Origin: Bryobacterales bacterium
GTDB lineage: Bacteria > Cyanobacteriota > Vampirovibrionia > Obscuribacterales > Obscuribacteraceae
Reading direction: 5' to 3'
Length of the DNA stretch: 8,669 nucleotides
Assembly: GCA_903970295.1 (NCBI GenBank)
Contig: CAJCHQ010001056.1
Coordinates: 1-8,669 of the forward strand
Below, piece by piece: positions 1-6,921 of this stretch. How positions within the stretch are numbered: the stretch's first letter is position 1; every line of letters starts with the position of its first letter. The notes under the pieces are model-generated. The model was not told where the DNA came from. It did not search any database and saw nothing but the letters and a program-made list of their open reading frames with translations. Made by a program: the position numbers and the translations under genes.

Positions 1-1371
1 CTGGTAAGTGGGCATGGTCATGATTAAATGCACTAATCCTCGCAGCTTGGCGTCGAGGAGTTTGTCGTCGGGAATGGCGGCGATCGGCTTACCGGCAATA
101 TCTGAAGATACATAGCTGACCAAATCTTGTTTGGCGTTTTCAGGGACATCTCCGTCGACAAGCAAAGCGAGGAAATAATCAACCATGCTGCGAGCATTTG
201 TCAGACCCTGATTAGCCACCATTGCGCTGGGACTGATGTAGCCTTCCAGCGCGTCAAATTTCTGTTGCGTAATGCGAGTGGCGAAATTGAAGCGCTCCAT
301 CATTGTATTAGTGGAAATCCAGGCGCGACCTCCATCCCAACCTTTGACTGTTGGCGGTTCGAATAGGCTCTGACCCATACGCGACATACTTGCCGTCAAA
401 TCACCATCGAGATTTTGTACTTGCAAAGTCTTGATCGTGCCTACGATCAATTCAGCAGGGCTTTTGATTTTGGCATGGTAAGCAGTGGTGCTTCGGAAAT
501 CTGGATGCAAAAACATCGCTTTCAGGACTGTGCGAATATCGCCGTCATGTTTTGAATAGACAGACGCTAAGTGGTCTACCATGCTGGGGTCTGGCTGGTC
601 GCAGACGAAGAAGGCAACTAGTTTGCCGGAAATGTATTTGGCTGCCGCCGGTTGTTTGGCCAGAATTTGCACCACGTCGTCGCCATTAAAATTGCCGGAC
701 TGACCGAGCACCGTCTTCTGGCTGTCGTCATGTTGTTTGGCATCGAATGAAAACAGACTGTTCTTGGTTTGCCAGCCCGTAAATGCCTTGGCCGCTTGTT
801 TGATGTCTTCTTCGCTGTAATTACCGATGCCGAGTGAAAAAAGCTCCATGATTTCGCGAGCATAATTTTCATTCGGTTTGCCCTTTCGATTCTGCTGATT
901 GTCCAGCCAGACGATCATCGCCGGGTCTTTGGAGACGTTGAGCAGAAGGTCATCGAAACTGCCCATGCCGTATTTTCGAAAAGTCAGATTCTGCAAATAC
1001 ATCGCATAAGGATTATTCACTTTTCGATTGGAAGTGGCGAAGTGACCGTGCCAGAACAAAGTCAATTTCTCTTCTAGGGGACGCTTGGTGAAACACATGC
1101 GGAAAAGCCACCAGCGCTTCAAGTCTTCCAACCGAGTGAAATCGAAATTTTGAGCAGCGATCAATTCGTCGAGCTTACTGTTGTCTATGCGCTCGGGATG
1201 TATGAGTTCGTCGACACACTTTTCGTAGCTCTTCTCGTCGTAGTAATTAAGTTCATCAGGGGTGGTGCCGAACCCTGCGCGCCGAAGCAAGTGCGGAGTC
1301 ATGTTCCGCTCAGTTTTCTTCCCGTGAGCTTTTTTAGCATGCTGATTTTCGTGTGCTTCTGTTTGGCTCAT
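1..1371 (-). CDS. DUF1800 family protein, 3' end cut by the window edge
   Basis: The minus-strand frame is open for 457 codons from an ATG at 1371 to the first base of the window. It carries hallmarks of the DUF1800 family: LLRRAGFG near residues 28-35, EEKLTLFWHGHFAT around 100-113, PNENYAREIMELFSLG around 166-181, and near the C-terminus EPPTVKGWDGGRAWIST. The last visible residues, LIMTMPTYQ, resemble the usual end of the family (a hydrophobic helix then a PxYQ-like motif), so probably only a few residues are missing. No biochemical function is established for the family; its genes often sit beside a DUF1501 gene, which would lie just off the left edge. The N-terminus is polar, with no signal peptide. 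The start codon overlaps the stop of the upstream gene as ATGA, implying translational coupling. The family call is firm; the role is unknown. Confidence 0.93.
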   Translation of the reverse strand, partial: MSQTEAHENQHAKKAHGKKTERNMTPHLLRRAGFGTTPDELNYYDEKSYEKCVDELIHPERIDNSKLDELIAAQNFDFTRLEDLKRWWLFRMCFTKRPLEEKLTLFWHGHFATSNRKVNNPYAMYLQNLTFRKYGMGSFDDLLLNVSKDPAMIVWLDNQQNRKGKPNENYAREIMELFSLGIGNYSEEDIKQAAKAFTGWQTKNSLFSFDAKQHDDSQKTVLGQSGNFNGDDVVQILAKQPAAAKYISGKLVAFFVCDQPDPSMVDHLASVYSKHDGDIRTVLKAMFLHPDFRSTTAYHAKIKSPAELIVGTIKTLQVQNLDGDLTASMSRMGQSLFEPPTVKGWDGGRAWISTNTMMERFNFATRITQQKFDALEGYISPSAMVANQGLTNARSMVDYFLALLVDGDVPENAKQDLVSYVSSDIAGKPIAAIPDDKLLDAKLRGLVHLIMTMPTYQ

Positions 1372-2018
1372 CTGCTCGCTGCCTCTATAGCTTGTGGCTT
1401 GAATTCACCCCGACGCATTTTGGCCAGATCTTCAATTTGTTCATCGGACAGTATTGGTCGAATTTGGTCCCATAGATTTAGCCGCTCGTTCGTGATCTGA
1501 GTTCTCAATTCTCTGATTTGTATGCGCAAAACCTTATCTGAGTGTATGTTCGGCACTTCTACCATAAGGGGTTGTGTGGGAAGATTTTGTGAACCGATCT
1601 TATCTGAGCCAGGTTCTTCGTGAGGCGGTCGTGACTTCGTCATCGCCACTCCGAAGCTGGTTTTGTCAACTTCAGCGGTCAAGCTTTTAGCCAATTTATC
1701 CACTGCCTCAGTCAAAGTTCTCGTTCGAGTCAATGAAGCTTTGGCTGCCTTTTGGATTTCTCTCTTTTGACCGGCATCCAGCGTCGGCAGTGCCATCACC
1801 TCGCGTAAGTCCGGAATCTCCCGCTCTTGCAGCGCTTGTGCATAATTTGCGCCTTTCTTAAAACCAGGTTCGGAGGCGGCTTCGGGAATGCTGAAGATAT
1901 TCCCTTTATGTCTCTCTGCGCCCTGGCTGGTCAGGGTATTGCCCAGTGCCAAACCGAATGCCACTGCAAAAGCAATTGCCGCAGTTCGAGTAAGTTGGGG
2001 CTGACGAATGCATTTCAT
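1368..2018 (-). CDS. Exported protein of unknown function with two weak LTxxQ-like motifs
   Basis: This 216-residue protein begins at an ATG at 2018. A TTG six codons earlier (2036) is possible but would put six polar residues before the signal. Residues about 12-27 form a hydrophobic core after basic residues, followed by a possible signal peptidase site near TSQGA. The rest is charged and mostly helical. Two segments, LPTLDAGQKREIQK (about 78-91) and ILSDEQIEDLAKM (about 189-201), resemble the LTxxQ signature of periplasmic Spy/CpxP-type proteins; that link is an inference from short motifs only. A low-complexity stretch of Pro, Glu and Ser lies around 125-150. The gene overlaps the DUF1800 gene by four bases (ATGA), so the two products are probably made together and may act together. 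No enzyme motif is visible. Confidence 0.8.
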   Translation of the reverse strand: MKCIRQPQLTRTAAIAFAVAFGLALGNTLTSQGAERHKGNIFSIPEAASEPGFKKGANYAQALQEREIPDLREVMALPTLDAGQKREIQKAAKASLTRTRTLTEAVDKLAKSLTAEVDKTSFGVAMTKSRPPHEEPGSDKIGSQNLPTQPLMVEVPNIHSDKVLRIQIRELRTQITNERLNLWDQIRPILSDEQIEDLAKMRRGEFKPQAIEAASR

Positions 2019-2116
2019 CGGGCTTGTCCCAGGCAATGGCTGTTTCAGCTTGGGTGACTGCTCAATCAGAGGATCGGCGGATACCTAAAGCAATATTCCC
2101 ATTTGCTAGGGGCTGG

Positions 2117-2137
2117 CTACCGCTTCCTCCACGGTAG
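2117..2137 (-). other. Hairpin in the gap between htrA and the next gene
   Basis: A perfect 6-bp inverted repeat, CTACCG and CGGTAG with a 9-nt loop, lies about 30 nt after the htrA stop. No U-run follows on the minus strand, so it is not a standard intrinsic terminator. It could mark an mRNA processing or stability site within a shared transcript. Confidence 0.35.
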
Positions 2138-2166
2138 GACTTTAATTATCAGTGGATTAGCCGAGA

Positions 2167-3465
2167 CTATTGATCTTCAGGTTCGTTTGCATTCAGATTT
2201 TCCGCTCCCGGATACTGCCCAACTGTGCAGGCAAATGCTTTCGCTACATTTTTGCGAAGCACGAGCAAATGCAAAACATCATTTACTTTGTGCGCGAAGA
2301 CTATCTTTTGCACTTGTTCTGCCGAATCGACATCTTTGCCCTCGATCTTTTGAATGACGTCGCCGGCTTCCATGCCAGCAGCAATGGCTGGGCTGTCCGG
2401 ATAAACTCGGTTGACGAACACTCCTCGAGTCGTTTCAGGCATGCCAATTGATTTCAAGACGGTCGGATCGACTGGCTGCATGCCGATACCCAAATATGGA
2501 CGCTCGATTTTTCGGTGGTTGATCAAAGCGTCAGCCACATCTTTGACCAGATCGACCGGTATTGAGAAGCCAATGTTCTGTCCTCGGGCAACGATGGCGG
2601 TGTTGATGCCGACCACATCCCCAGCCAAATTCAGTAATGGTCCACCGGAGTTGCCCGGATTGATCGCCGCGTCTGTTTGAATGAAATTAACGCGGTCATT
2701 GATCGGATGCACTCGCCGTTCAATCGCTGAAATGATTCCGAAAGTAACTGTATGGTCAAAACCGAGAGGACTGCCGATGGCGATCGCAAAATCTCCCGGG
2801 CGCAAAGTTTTGCTCGTACCCAGGCGCGCGATTGGCAAGTTGGTGGCCTCGATTTTAACGACTGCTATGTCTGAGGCGCTGTCGCTGCCGAGAACCGAGC
2901 CTGGAAATTTGCGACCATCGTTCAAAGTGACCAGGATCTTTTGCTGTCCTTTAACCACGTGAGCGTTGGTGAGAATGTAGCCTTCCGGCCGAATGATGAA
3001 CCCTGATCCCATCTCTTTATTTGGTCTGGTAATCCCAAAAGGCTGATTGAACCACATGTTGAACATCTGTGCGTTCGGACCGGCTATTATTTTCTGGGCC
3101 GGAACCGTTTTCTCGACTTCGATCAAGACGACGGCAGGAGCCACTGCCTGCGCTACATCGGCGATGGTTGTAGGACCGAGCATGCCACCAAGGGCGGCAG
3201 CGGCAGCTGGAGTCGATGCTGTTGCCGGGTTCGGTGCCGCGACTTTGGTTTCGCTCGGGAGCGGACTGTCTACAGCCAGGGGTGCTTCCGCGGTAGCTAC
3301 TGTCCCCTTGTCTGAAGCGCTTCCTTCTAGAGATCCACTAGCATCGGCGATTGGTTTGGCATCATTTCTGTTTTCCGCATATCCGGCGGTTGATACCATC
3401 TGTGATACCAGGCCACCGAGCACTAGCGCGGTCGCCAATTTCTTTCGCATAGCTGCCTTTCTCAT
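2167..3465 (-). CDS. htrA: HtrA/Deg-type exported serine protease with one PDZ domain
   Basis: The 432-residue protein belongs to the trypsin-like HtrA/Deg family, which degrades misfolded proteins outside the cytoplasm. The catalytic triad is clear (numbered from the chosen start): His169 in ILTNAHVV, Asp199 in SASDIAVVKI and Ser273 in NPGNSGGPL. One PDZ domain follows at about 323-416, beginning YLGIGMQPV. Residues 1-30 form a signal peptide (basic MRKAAMRKK, a hydrophobic core, then TAGYA before ENRN). An Ala/Pro/Ser-rich linker of about 60 residues leads to the protease domain. The ATG at 3465 was chosen because GGAGAG sits 10 nt upstream and the signal peptide begins cleanly there; an in-frame ATG at 3522 has no ribosome binding site and would add 19 polar residues. 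The single PDZ resembles cyanobacterial HhoA/HhoB/HtrA more than two-PDZ DegP. It lies 138 bp downstream of guaB3 on the same strand. Confidence 0.95.
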   Translation of the reverse strand: MRKAAMRKKLATALVLGGLVSQMVSTAGYAENRNDAKPIADASGSLEGSASDKGTVATAEAPLAVDSPLPSETKVAAPNPATASTPAAAAALGGMLGPTTIADVAQAVAPAVVLIEVEKTVPAQKIIAGPNAQMFNMWFNQPFGITRPNKEMGSGFIIRPEGYILTNAHVVKGQQKILVTLNDGRKFPGSVLGSDSASDIAVVKIEATNLPIARLGTSKTLRPGDFAIAIGSPLGFDHTVTFGIISAIERRVHPINDRVNFIQTDAAINPGNSGGPLLNLAGDVVGINTAIVARGQNIGFSIPVDLVKDVADALINHRKIERPYLGIGMQPVDPTVLKSIGMPETTRGVFVNRVYPDSPAIAAGMEAGDVIQKIEGKDVDSAEQVQKIVFAHKVNDVLHLLVLRKNVAKAFACTVGQYPGAENLNANEPEDQ

Positions 3466-3475
3466 TCTTTTTTTA

Positions 3476-3481
3476 CTCTCC
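3476..3481 (-). promoter_or_regulatory. Ribosome binding site that decides the htrA start
   Basis: GGAGAG on the minus strand lies 10 nt before the ATG at 3465. The alternative start at 3522 is preceded by a pyrimidine-rich stretch without any Shine-Dalgarno match, so this site favours the shorter protein. Confidence 0.65.
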
Positions 3482-3574
3482 AGCGTGGAATCTACCTGTG
3501 TGGTGCCATATGGTGCCGACATAGGGTAAGCGGTTTCGCAGGATTATTGAAGAGGCCGCTCATTTGCTGCCCTA

Positions 3575-3599
3575 TTCCAGACGGATCTAGGTCTCGGAA
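3575..3599 (-). other. Hairpin just after guaB3
   Basis: TTCCGAGAC and GTCTGGAA pair over 8 bp with one bulged base and an 8-nt loop, starting five bases after the guaB3 stop. On the minus strand it is followed by AUAGGG rather than a U-run, so termination would be weak at best. It may protect the guaB3 message end or allow partial read-through into htrA. Confidence 0.4.
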
Positions 3600-3603
3600 T
3601 TTT

Positions 3604-4815
3604 CTAGGAACGTCCCATGCCCAGATGCTGAGCATTCTGGTAGACCTTTCCTTCCGTCAGAATCGACGGGGCGATGATCACTTCTACTTCTTGCATTTCC
3701 TGCAGGTTGCCGGCACCGAGAGTGCCCATGCTTGTCTTCAGGGCACCGACGAGATTCTGTGTGCCGTCGTCGATTTTGGCGGGGCCCAATAGAATCTCTT
3801 CCAATGATCCCGACGTCCCCACTTTGATCCGTGTTCCTCTGGGCAGAACTGGACTTGGAGTGGCCATGCCCCAGTGGAAGCCGCGACCGGGAGCTTCCTT
3901 GGCGCGGGCGATTGGCGAGCCGATCATGACTGCATCAGCTCCGCAGGCTATGGCTTTACAGATGTCGCCTCCGACTGCCATACCGCCGTCGGCAATGATG
4001 ATTGGCGCCTTGCCGTTTTCGCGGGCGTAATCGGCTTTGGCTGCGGCGCAATCGGCGATGGCCGTGGCCATGGGCACGCCGATTCCCAGCACGCTGCGCG
4101 ATGTGCAGGCCGCTCCCGGTCCGACGCCGACGAGAATGCCGGCAACGCCTGTCTCCATTAGCTCTAACGCGGTTTGATAGGCGACACAGTTACCGACAAT
4201 GACGGGGATGCGAATCTTTTTGCAGAATTTAGACAAATTAAGGCTGGGCGTGCCCATCGCCGAACGATGCTCGATACCGGTTACGGTTGATTGCACGAAT
4301 ATAATGTCGGCGCCCGCTTCTACAGCCAGTTGCGCATATTTTTCGGCGAAATTGGGGGTGATCGAGACGGCGGCTTTGACCCCGGCGGCTTTGATCGCCT
4401 CAACTCTCTTGGCAATCAGGTCCTCATTGATCGGAGTCGCATAGAGTTTTTGCATGACTTCGACGAATTGATTGTTGTCGCATTTAACGATTTCGCCGTA
4501 GGCTTCATCGCAATTTTCGTAGCGGGTATGAATGCCCTGCAGGTTAAGCACTGCCAATCCGCCTAGCTCTCCCATAACAGACGCCATACCGACATCGACC
4601 ACACTGTCCATGGCGCTGGCGATGATTGGCATGGAAAATTCATGCTCGCCGAGGCTGTAGGAGATGTCGCAAAGTTCAGGGTCGACCGTAGTCGAACCGG
4701 GGCATAATGCGATTTCATCAAAGCCATATGCCCGTCGCGTCGGCTTGCCCCGACCAATGTACATTTGATTGACAGCCAGGCTGCTCTGATACTCAAGCGA
4801 TTTGTTGCTAACCAT
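3604..4815 (-). CDS. guaB3: GuaB3-type IMP dehydrogenase family protein (no CBS domains)
   Basis: The 403-residue protein is a TIM-barrel member of the IMP dehydrogenase/GMP reductase family. Visible landmarks are IGRGKPTRRAYGFDEIAL (20-37), SAMDSVVD (67-74), the active-site loop VGPGAACTSR with the presumed catalytic Cys237, IIADGGM (273-279), the GS phosphate-binding pair at 299-300, and a C-terminal block from LPRGTRIKVGTSGSLEE through DDGTQNLVGALKTSMG to APSILTEGK. That C-terminal block and the absence of a paired-CBS insertion distinguish the GuaB3 subfamily from ordinary GuaB (about 490 residues) and from GuaC. In cyanobacteria GuaB3 is reported to act as an IMP dehydrogenase (IMP to XMP, NAD-dependent, guanine nucleotide synthesis); the actinobacterial relatives have no settled function. 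The ATG at 4815 has an AGGG-like site about 10 nt upstream and gives an N-terminal extension of about 18 residues before the conserved start. Cytoplasmic. Confidence 0.93.
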   Translation of the reverse strand: MVSNKSLEYQSSLAVNQMYIGRGKPTRRAYGFDEIALCPGSTTVDPELCDISYSLGEHEFSMPIIASAMDSVVDVGMASVMGELGGLAVLNLQGIHTRYENCDEAYGEIVKCDNNQFVEVMQKLYATPINEDLIAKRVEAIKAAGVKAAVSITPNFAEKYAQLAVEAGADIIFVQSTVTGIEHRSAMGTPSLNLSKFCKKIRIPVIVGNCVAYQTALELMETGVAGILVGVGPGAACTSRSVLGIGVPMATAIADCAAAKADYARENGKAPIIIADGGMAVGGDICKAIACGADAVMIGSPIARAKEAPGRGFHWGMATPSPVLPRGTRIKVGTSGSLEEILLGPAKIDDGTQNLVGALKTSMGTLGAGNLQEMQEVEVIIAPSILTEGKVYQNAQHLGMGRS

Positions 4816-4865
4816 CTTTGTTGCCCTGCGCGTTGGGAATGAACTGTGTGCGCATATCTTAGCAT

Positions 4866-4883
4866 CGTCTACCAGCCTAGACG
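4866..4883. promoter_or_regulatory. Inverted repeat about 50 bp upstream of guaB3
   Basis: CGTCTA and TAGACG form perfect 6-bp arms around a 6-nt spacer (CCAGCC on the plus strand). It lies just upstream of the possible guaB3 -10 (TAAGAT), so it could be an operator, or a leader hairpin if transcription begins further upstream. Function is inferred from position and symmetry only. Confidence 0.35.
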
Positions 4884-5075
4884 CCCGCTCTTACGGTTTC
4901 GTGAACGTTTCTAAAATGTCTGGCTGCCGACCGTCTCTGCGCCTTTCCGATTGAGGGCATTGCCTGAGAGAGTTTGCGTCTTGCAGGGAGCTTTCGATTC
5001 CTTACCAAATTTCTTGCGATTTGCGTTTGAATTGTTCGCTGCTGGTCATCAATTGTGGTGTCATATACGGTGGCA

Positions 5076-5091
5076 TTGGCAGATCTGCTAA
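5076..5091. promoter_or_regulatory. Near-perfect 16-bp dyad, operator-like
   Basis: TTGGCAGATCTGCTAA has a perfect 10-bp palindromic core (GCAGATCTGC) and matched outer TT/AA, with a single mismatched pair between them. It stands near the middle of the divergent region, where a shared regulator could bind. No regulator family can be assigned. Confidence 0.3.
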
Positions 5092-5288
5092 CATGCATAC
5101 TTCAGACTCTCTAAAAGCGTAAGAAAGCGAACCGGTGTGTCACCCTCCTGCTAGTTCCAGAACCCTCGTGCGCTCGCGATAAATGCGATCAAATCGGACA
5201 CTGCTAAAAATCGATGCGTCTGGGCAAAGTAATAATGCGAGGATGCTCGAATGAAGCGTCCCGGAATTCGAAGCGAAAAGGATGAATT

Positions 5289-6548
5289 ATGAGCGAAGCG
5301 ATGCTCCACATACCAGAAGGGATCAATTACGAATGCACTGGTTGTGGCAAATGTTGCGGTGGCTGGGCTGTGCCAATGACAGATCCAGACTACGACCGGA
5401 TTAGTGACGTCGATTGGGCGGCGCGTCTGCCAAAATTTGCCGGGAAAAATTTGTTTCGTCCGCTCAAACAGCACGAGAAAAAAGGTTCGCCCTACACCCA
5501 TGCCATTAAGGAAGGCGATGACGGACGTTGTCCTTTTCTAGTCGACAATCTTTGTTTCATCCATAGTCAATTTGAGTCAGAGACGAAACCATCGATTTGT
5601 CAGCTCTTTCCTTATTGCTTCAACGAAACGCCAAGCGGCGTCTATGCCACGGTTAGTTTTGTCAGCATGGGTGCGGTTTATAACTCGGGTAAAGCGCTGG
5701 CGGAACAAAGAGATTACCTGGAAAAAAAATTCAGAGACTTTCAGACGCTTTTTCCGGACCATCATCCGAATTGGTCGAAATTGGAATTGACCGGCGGCAA
5801 GCCAATTACATGGGATGAATATCTGCGCATAGAACAAGGAATCGTCGACTGCTTGCAGAGGCACGAACTGCCTATGGAGTCGAGATTTCTTGCCGCATCC
5901 AGATACTTGCTGGACCGGCTAAAAGAATCGGGCGGCGCCTCTGCTACGGCAGCAGCTGCTGCATCATCTGCTCCTGCTCCCGCCCCAACTACTTCGAGCT
6001 CGAGCAGCGGTTCACAGCTCAAGCCTATGGATAATCATTTGTTGATGACGTTGCATAGCATGTATTTTCCGACGCGCATCCTGGCCCCCGGCGAAGGCAA
6101 TTTCAATGTCATGCGTTTCATCAAAAATATAATATTCAAAGGTATGGGGGCACGCCTGCGCATTGCCTTGCCGGGACAAGCCTACACTTTGAATGAACTG
6201 ACGAAAATTGAGTGGTGTGGGCAAGAGACAGATGTCGAAAACCTCCTATATAGATATTTCTTCTCGCGAATATTTGCCAAATTGTATTTTGGCGCTGGCT
6301 TTGGTCAGCTCTCTTTAATCACCGGCTTTCATCATTTGGCATTGCTCTATGCGCTGGTCAAATTGCAGTCGAAGGCGCTGGCGCTCTCCCGGGGCGTGGA
6401 GAAGGTCAGCTACATCGATGTAGTCGCCGCTGTACGCCAGCTTGAAAAGCGATTGGGTGAAACCTCCGTCGATGGGTACGCCGCAGCGGCCTTCGAATTG
6501 CTCATGTTTAGCCCGTCTCGAGTGCAACGCGTGCTTTCTGCCGTCTAA
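5289..6548 (+). CDS. Long YkgJ/FliB-like cysteine-cluster protein
   Basis: The 419-residue protein opens with a CxxCxxCC cluster (Cys16, Cys19, Cys22, Cys23 in YECTGCGKCCGGW), the signature of the YkgJ family proposed to bind zinc or iron-sulfur. A second set follows: Cys81 in GRCPFL, Cys89 in NLCFIH, Cys104 in SICQLFPY and Cys110, giving eight cysteines in about 95 residues. FliB-type lysine N-methylases share this arrangement and a length near 400, so a methylase-like role is an alternative. Residues about 215-245 are an Ala/Ser/Pro/Thr linker. The C-terminal part (246-419) is probably helical, with a hydrophobic stretch at about 334-364, and I do not recognise it. There is no signal peptide. 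The ATG at 5289 has AAAAGGA six bases upstream (5276-5282); an ATG four codons later is less well placed. The gene appears monocistronic and divergent from guaB3. Confidence 0.85.
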   Translation: MSEAMLHIPEGINYECTGCGKCCGGWAVPMTDPDYDRISDVDWAARLPKFAGKNLFRPLKQHEKKGSPYTHAIKEGDDGRCPFLVDNLCFIHSQFESETKPSICQLFPYCFNETPSGVYATVSFVSMGAVYNSGKALAEQRDYLEKKFRDFQTLFPDHHPNWSKLELTGGKPITWDEYLRIEQGIVDCLQRHELPMESRFLAASRYLLDRLKESGGASATAAAAASSAPAPAPTTSSSSSGSQLKPMDNHLLMTLHSMYFPTRILAPGEGNFNVMRFIKNIIFKGMGARLRIALPGQAYTLNELTKIEWCGQETDVENLLYRYFFSRIFAKLYFGAGFGQLSLITGFHHLALLYALVKLQSKALALSRGVEKVSYIDVVAAVRQLEKRLGETSVDGYAAAAFELLMFSPSRVQRVLSAV

Positions 6549-6790
6549 TGCGATCTTCAATTTGCTCTACATAGATAGGGTGAACTCTGCCTCAGTGGTT
6601 CAAATTCTCGATCGAAAACGACAATTGGAGCCGGTCTTCAAATAGCTGGCTGTTTCGATCGGCGTTGGGAGCATGGGCATGTCTGTTTGACCTAAGAATT
6701 TGATCTTCCAAAAGCTGCATCACATGCGCTTCTTGGCGAGATCGTCCGCGGCTTCTCAGATTAAATGTGGGCTGGCCGATAAAAAGTGTA
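6549..6790. other. Intergenic region after the YkgJ-family gene
   Basis: No gene is convincing here. The main structure is a long imperfect hairpin at 6609-6661, listed separately. No intrinsic terminator with a U-run is visible directly after the stop at 6548. A 91-codon minus-strand frame (6592-6867) crosses the promoter of the next gene and looks spurious. Confidence 0.5.
6609..6661 (+). other. Long two-stage hairpin downstream of the YkgJ-family gene
   Basis: The outer stem pairs CGATCGAAAAC (6609-6619) with GTTTCGATCG (6652-6661), 10 bp with one bulged A. The inner stem pairs AGCCGG (6629-6634) with CTGGCT (6646-6651) including one G-U, around an 11-nt loop. A 9-nt one-sided bulge separates the stems. 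It begins about 60 nt after the stop codon and lacks a following U-run, so it may protect the transcript end or act in Rho-dependent termination. Confidence 0.35.
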
Positions 6791-6819
6791 TTGACTTGCT
6801 CCGATAATTCGATTAGTCT
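6791..6819 (+). promoter_or_regulatory. Sigma70-like promoter of the first pilin-like gene
   Basis: TTGACT (6791-6796), a 17-bp spacer and TAGTCT (6814-6819) form a near-consensus promoter. Transcription would begin near 6826 and give a leader of about 96 nt. The second copy of the gene has the same arrangement with the same -35 and spacer length, which strengthens both calls. Confidence 0.6.
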
Positions 6820-6909
6820 TACCTCGTGATTCCAAGAGGCGCTGCACTTCAAGCAGTCCGGAGTCACCTTTCAAACTTTCTTACTAACAACAATTCAATA
6901 AAACCCGCC

Positions 6910-6915
6910 AGGAGG
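6910..6915 (+). promoter_or_regulatory. Strong ribosome binding site fixing the start at 6922
   Basis: AGGAGG is a full Shine-Dalgarno match six bases before the ATG at 6922. The frame stays open upstream to 6826, but those 32 codons cover the leader and precede an obvious signal peptide, so they are not part of the protein. Confidence 0.85.
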
Positions 6916-6921
6916 TTCTTC

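Larger units (their letters stand above)
4816..5288. other. Divergent intergenic region between guaB3 and the YkgJ-family gene
   Basis: These 473 bases must hold the promoters of both flanking genes. I see no convincing -35/-10 pair for guaB3; TAAGAT (minus strand, 4856-4861) is a possible -10 without a good -35. For the plus-strand gene TAATAA at 5230-5235 is a possible -10, again without a clear -35. Two dyads are listed separately. A 73-codon minus-strand frame (4877-5098) is open but has a weak start and no recognisable features. A short CUCUCAGGCAA match to the glycine riboswitch core was examined and not accepted. Confidence 0.5.

Noticed and set aside
3047..3529. 160-codon plus-strand reading frame opposite htrA
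   Set aside because: It is antisense to a gene with an intact catalytic triad and has an Ala/Ser-rich composition produced by the opposite strand.
4930..5020. Minus-strand CUCUCAGGCAA and GCAGAG resembling the 3' half of a glycine riboswitch upstream of guaB3
   Set aside because: The required upstream GGAGAG strand and a proper CCGAAGG-GCAA core are missing, and a 13-17 nt insertion separates the parts. A covariance-model search (Rfam glycine family) would settle it; no hit is expected.
4877..5098. 73-codon minus-strand reading frame between guaB3 and the YkgJ-family gene
   Set aside because: Weak ribosome binding site, no domain, signal or membrane segment, and its stop lies in a dyad near the guaB3 promoter. 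It is more likely chance.
6592..6867. 91-codon minus-strand reading frame upstream of the first pilin-like gene
   Set aside because: It covers the promoter and early leader of the plus-strand gene and has no recognisable features.
6826..6921. N-terminal extension of 32 residues on the first pilin-like protein
   Set aside because: A full AGGAGG site and a clear signal peptide place the start at 6922, and the extension begins at about the predicted transcription start.
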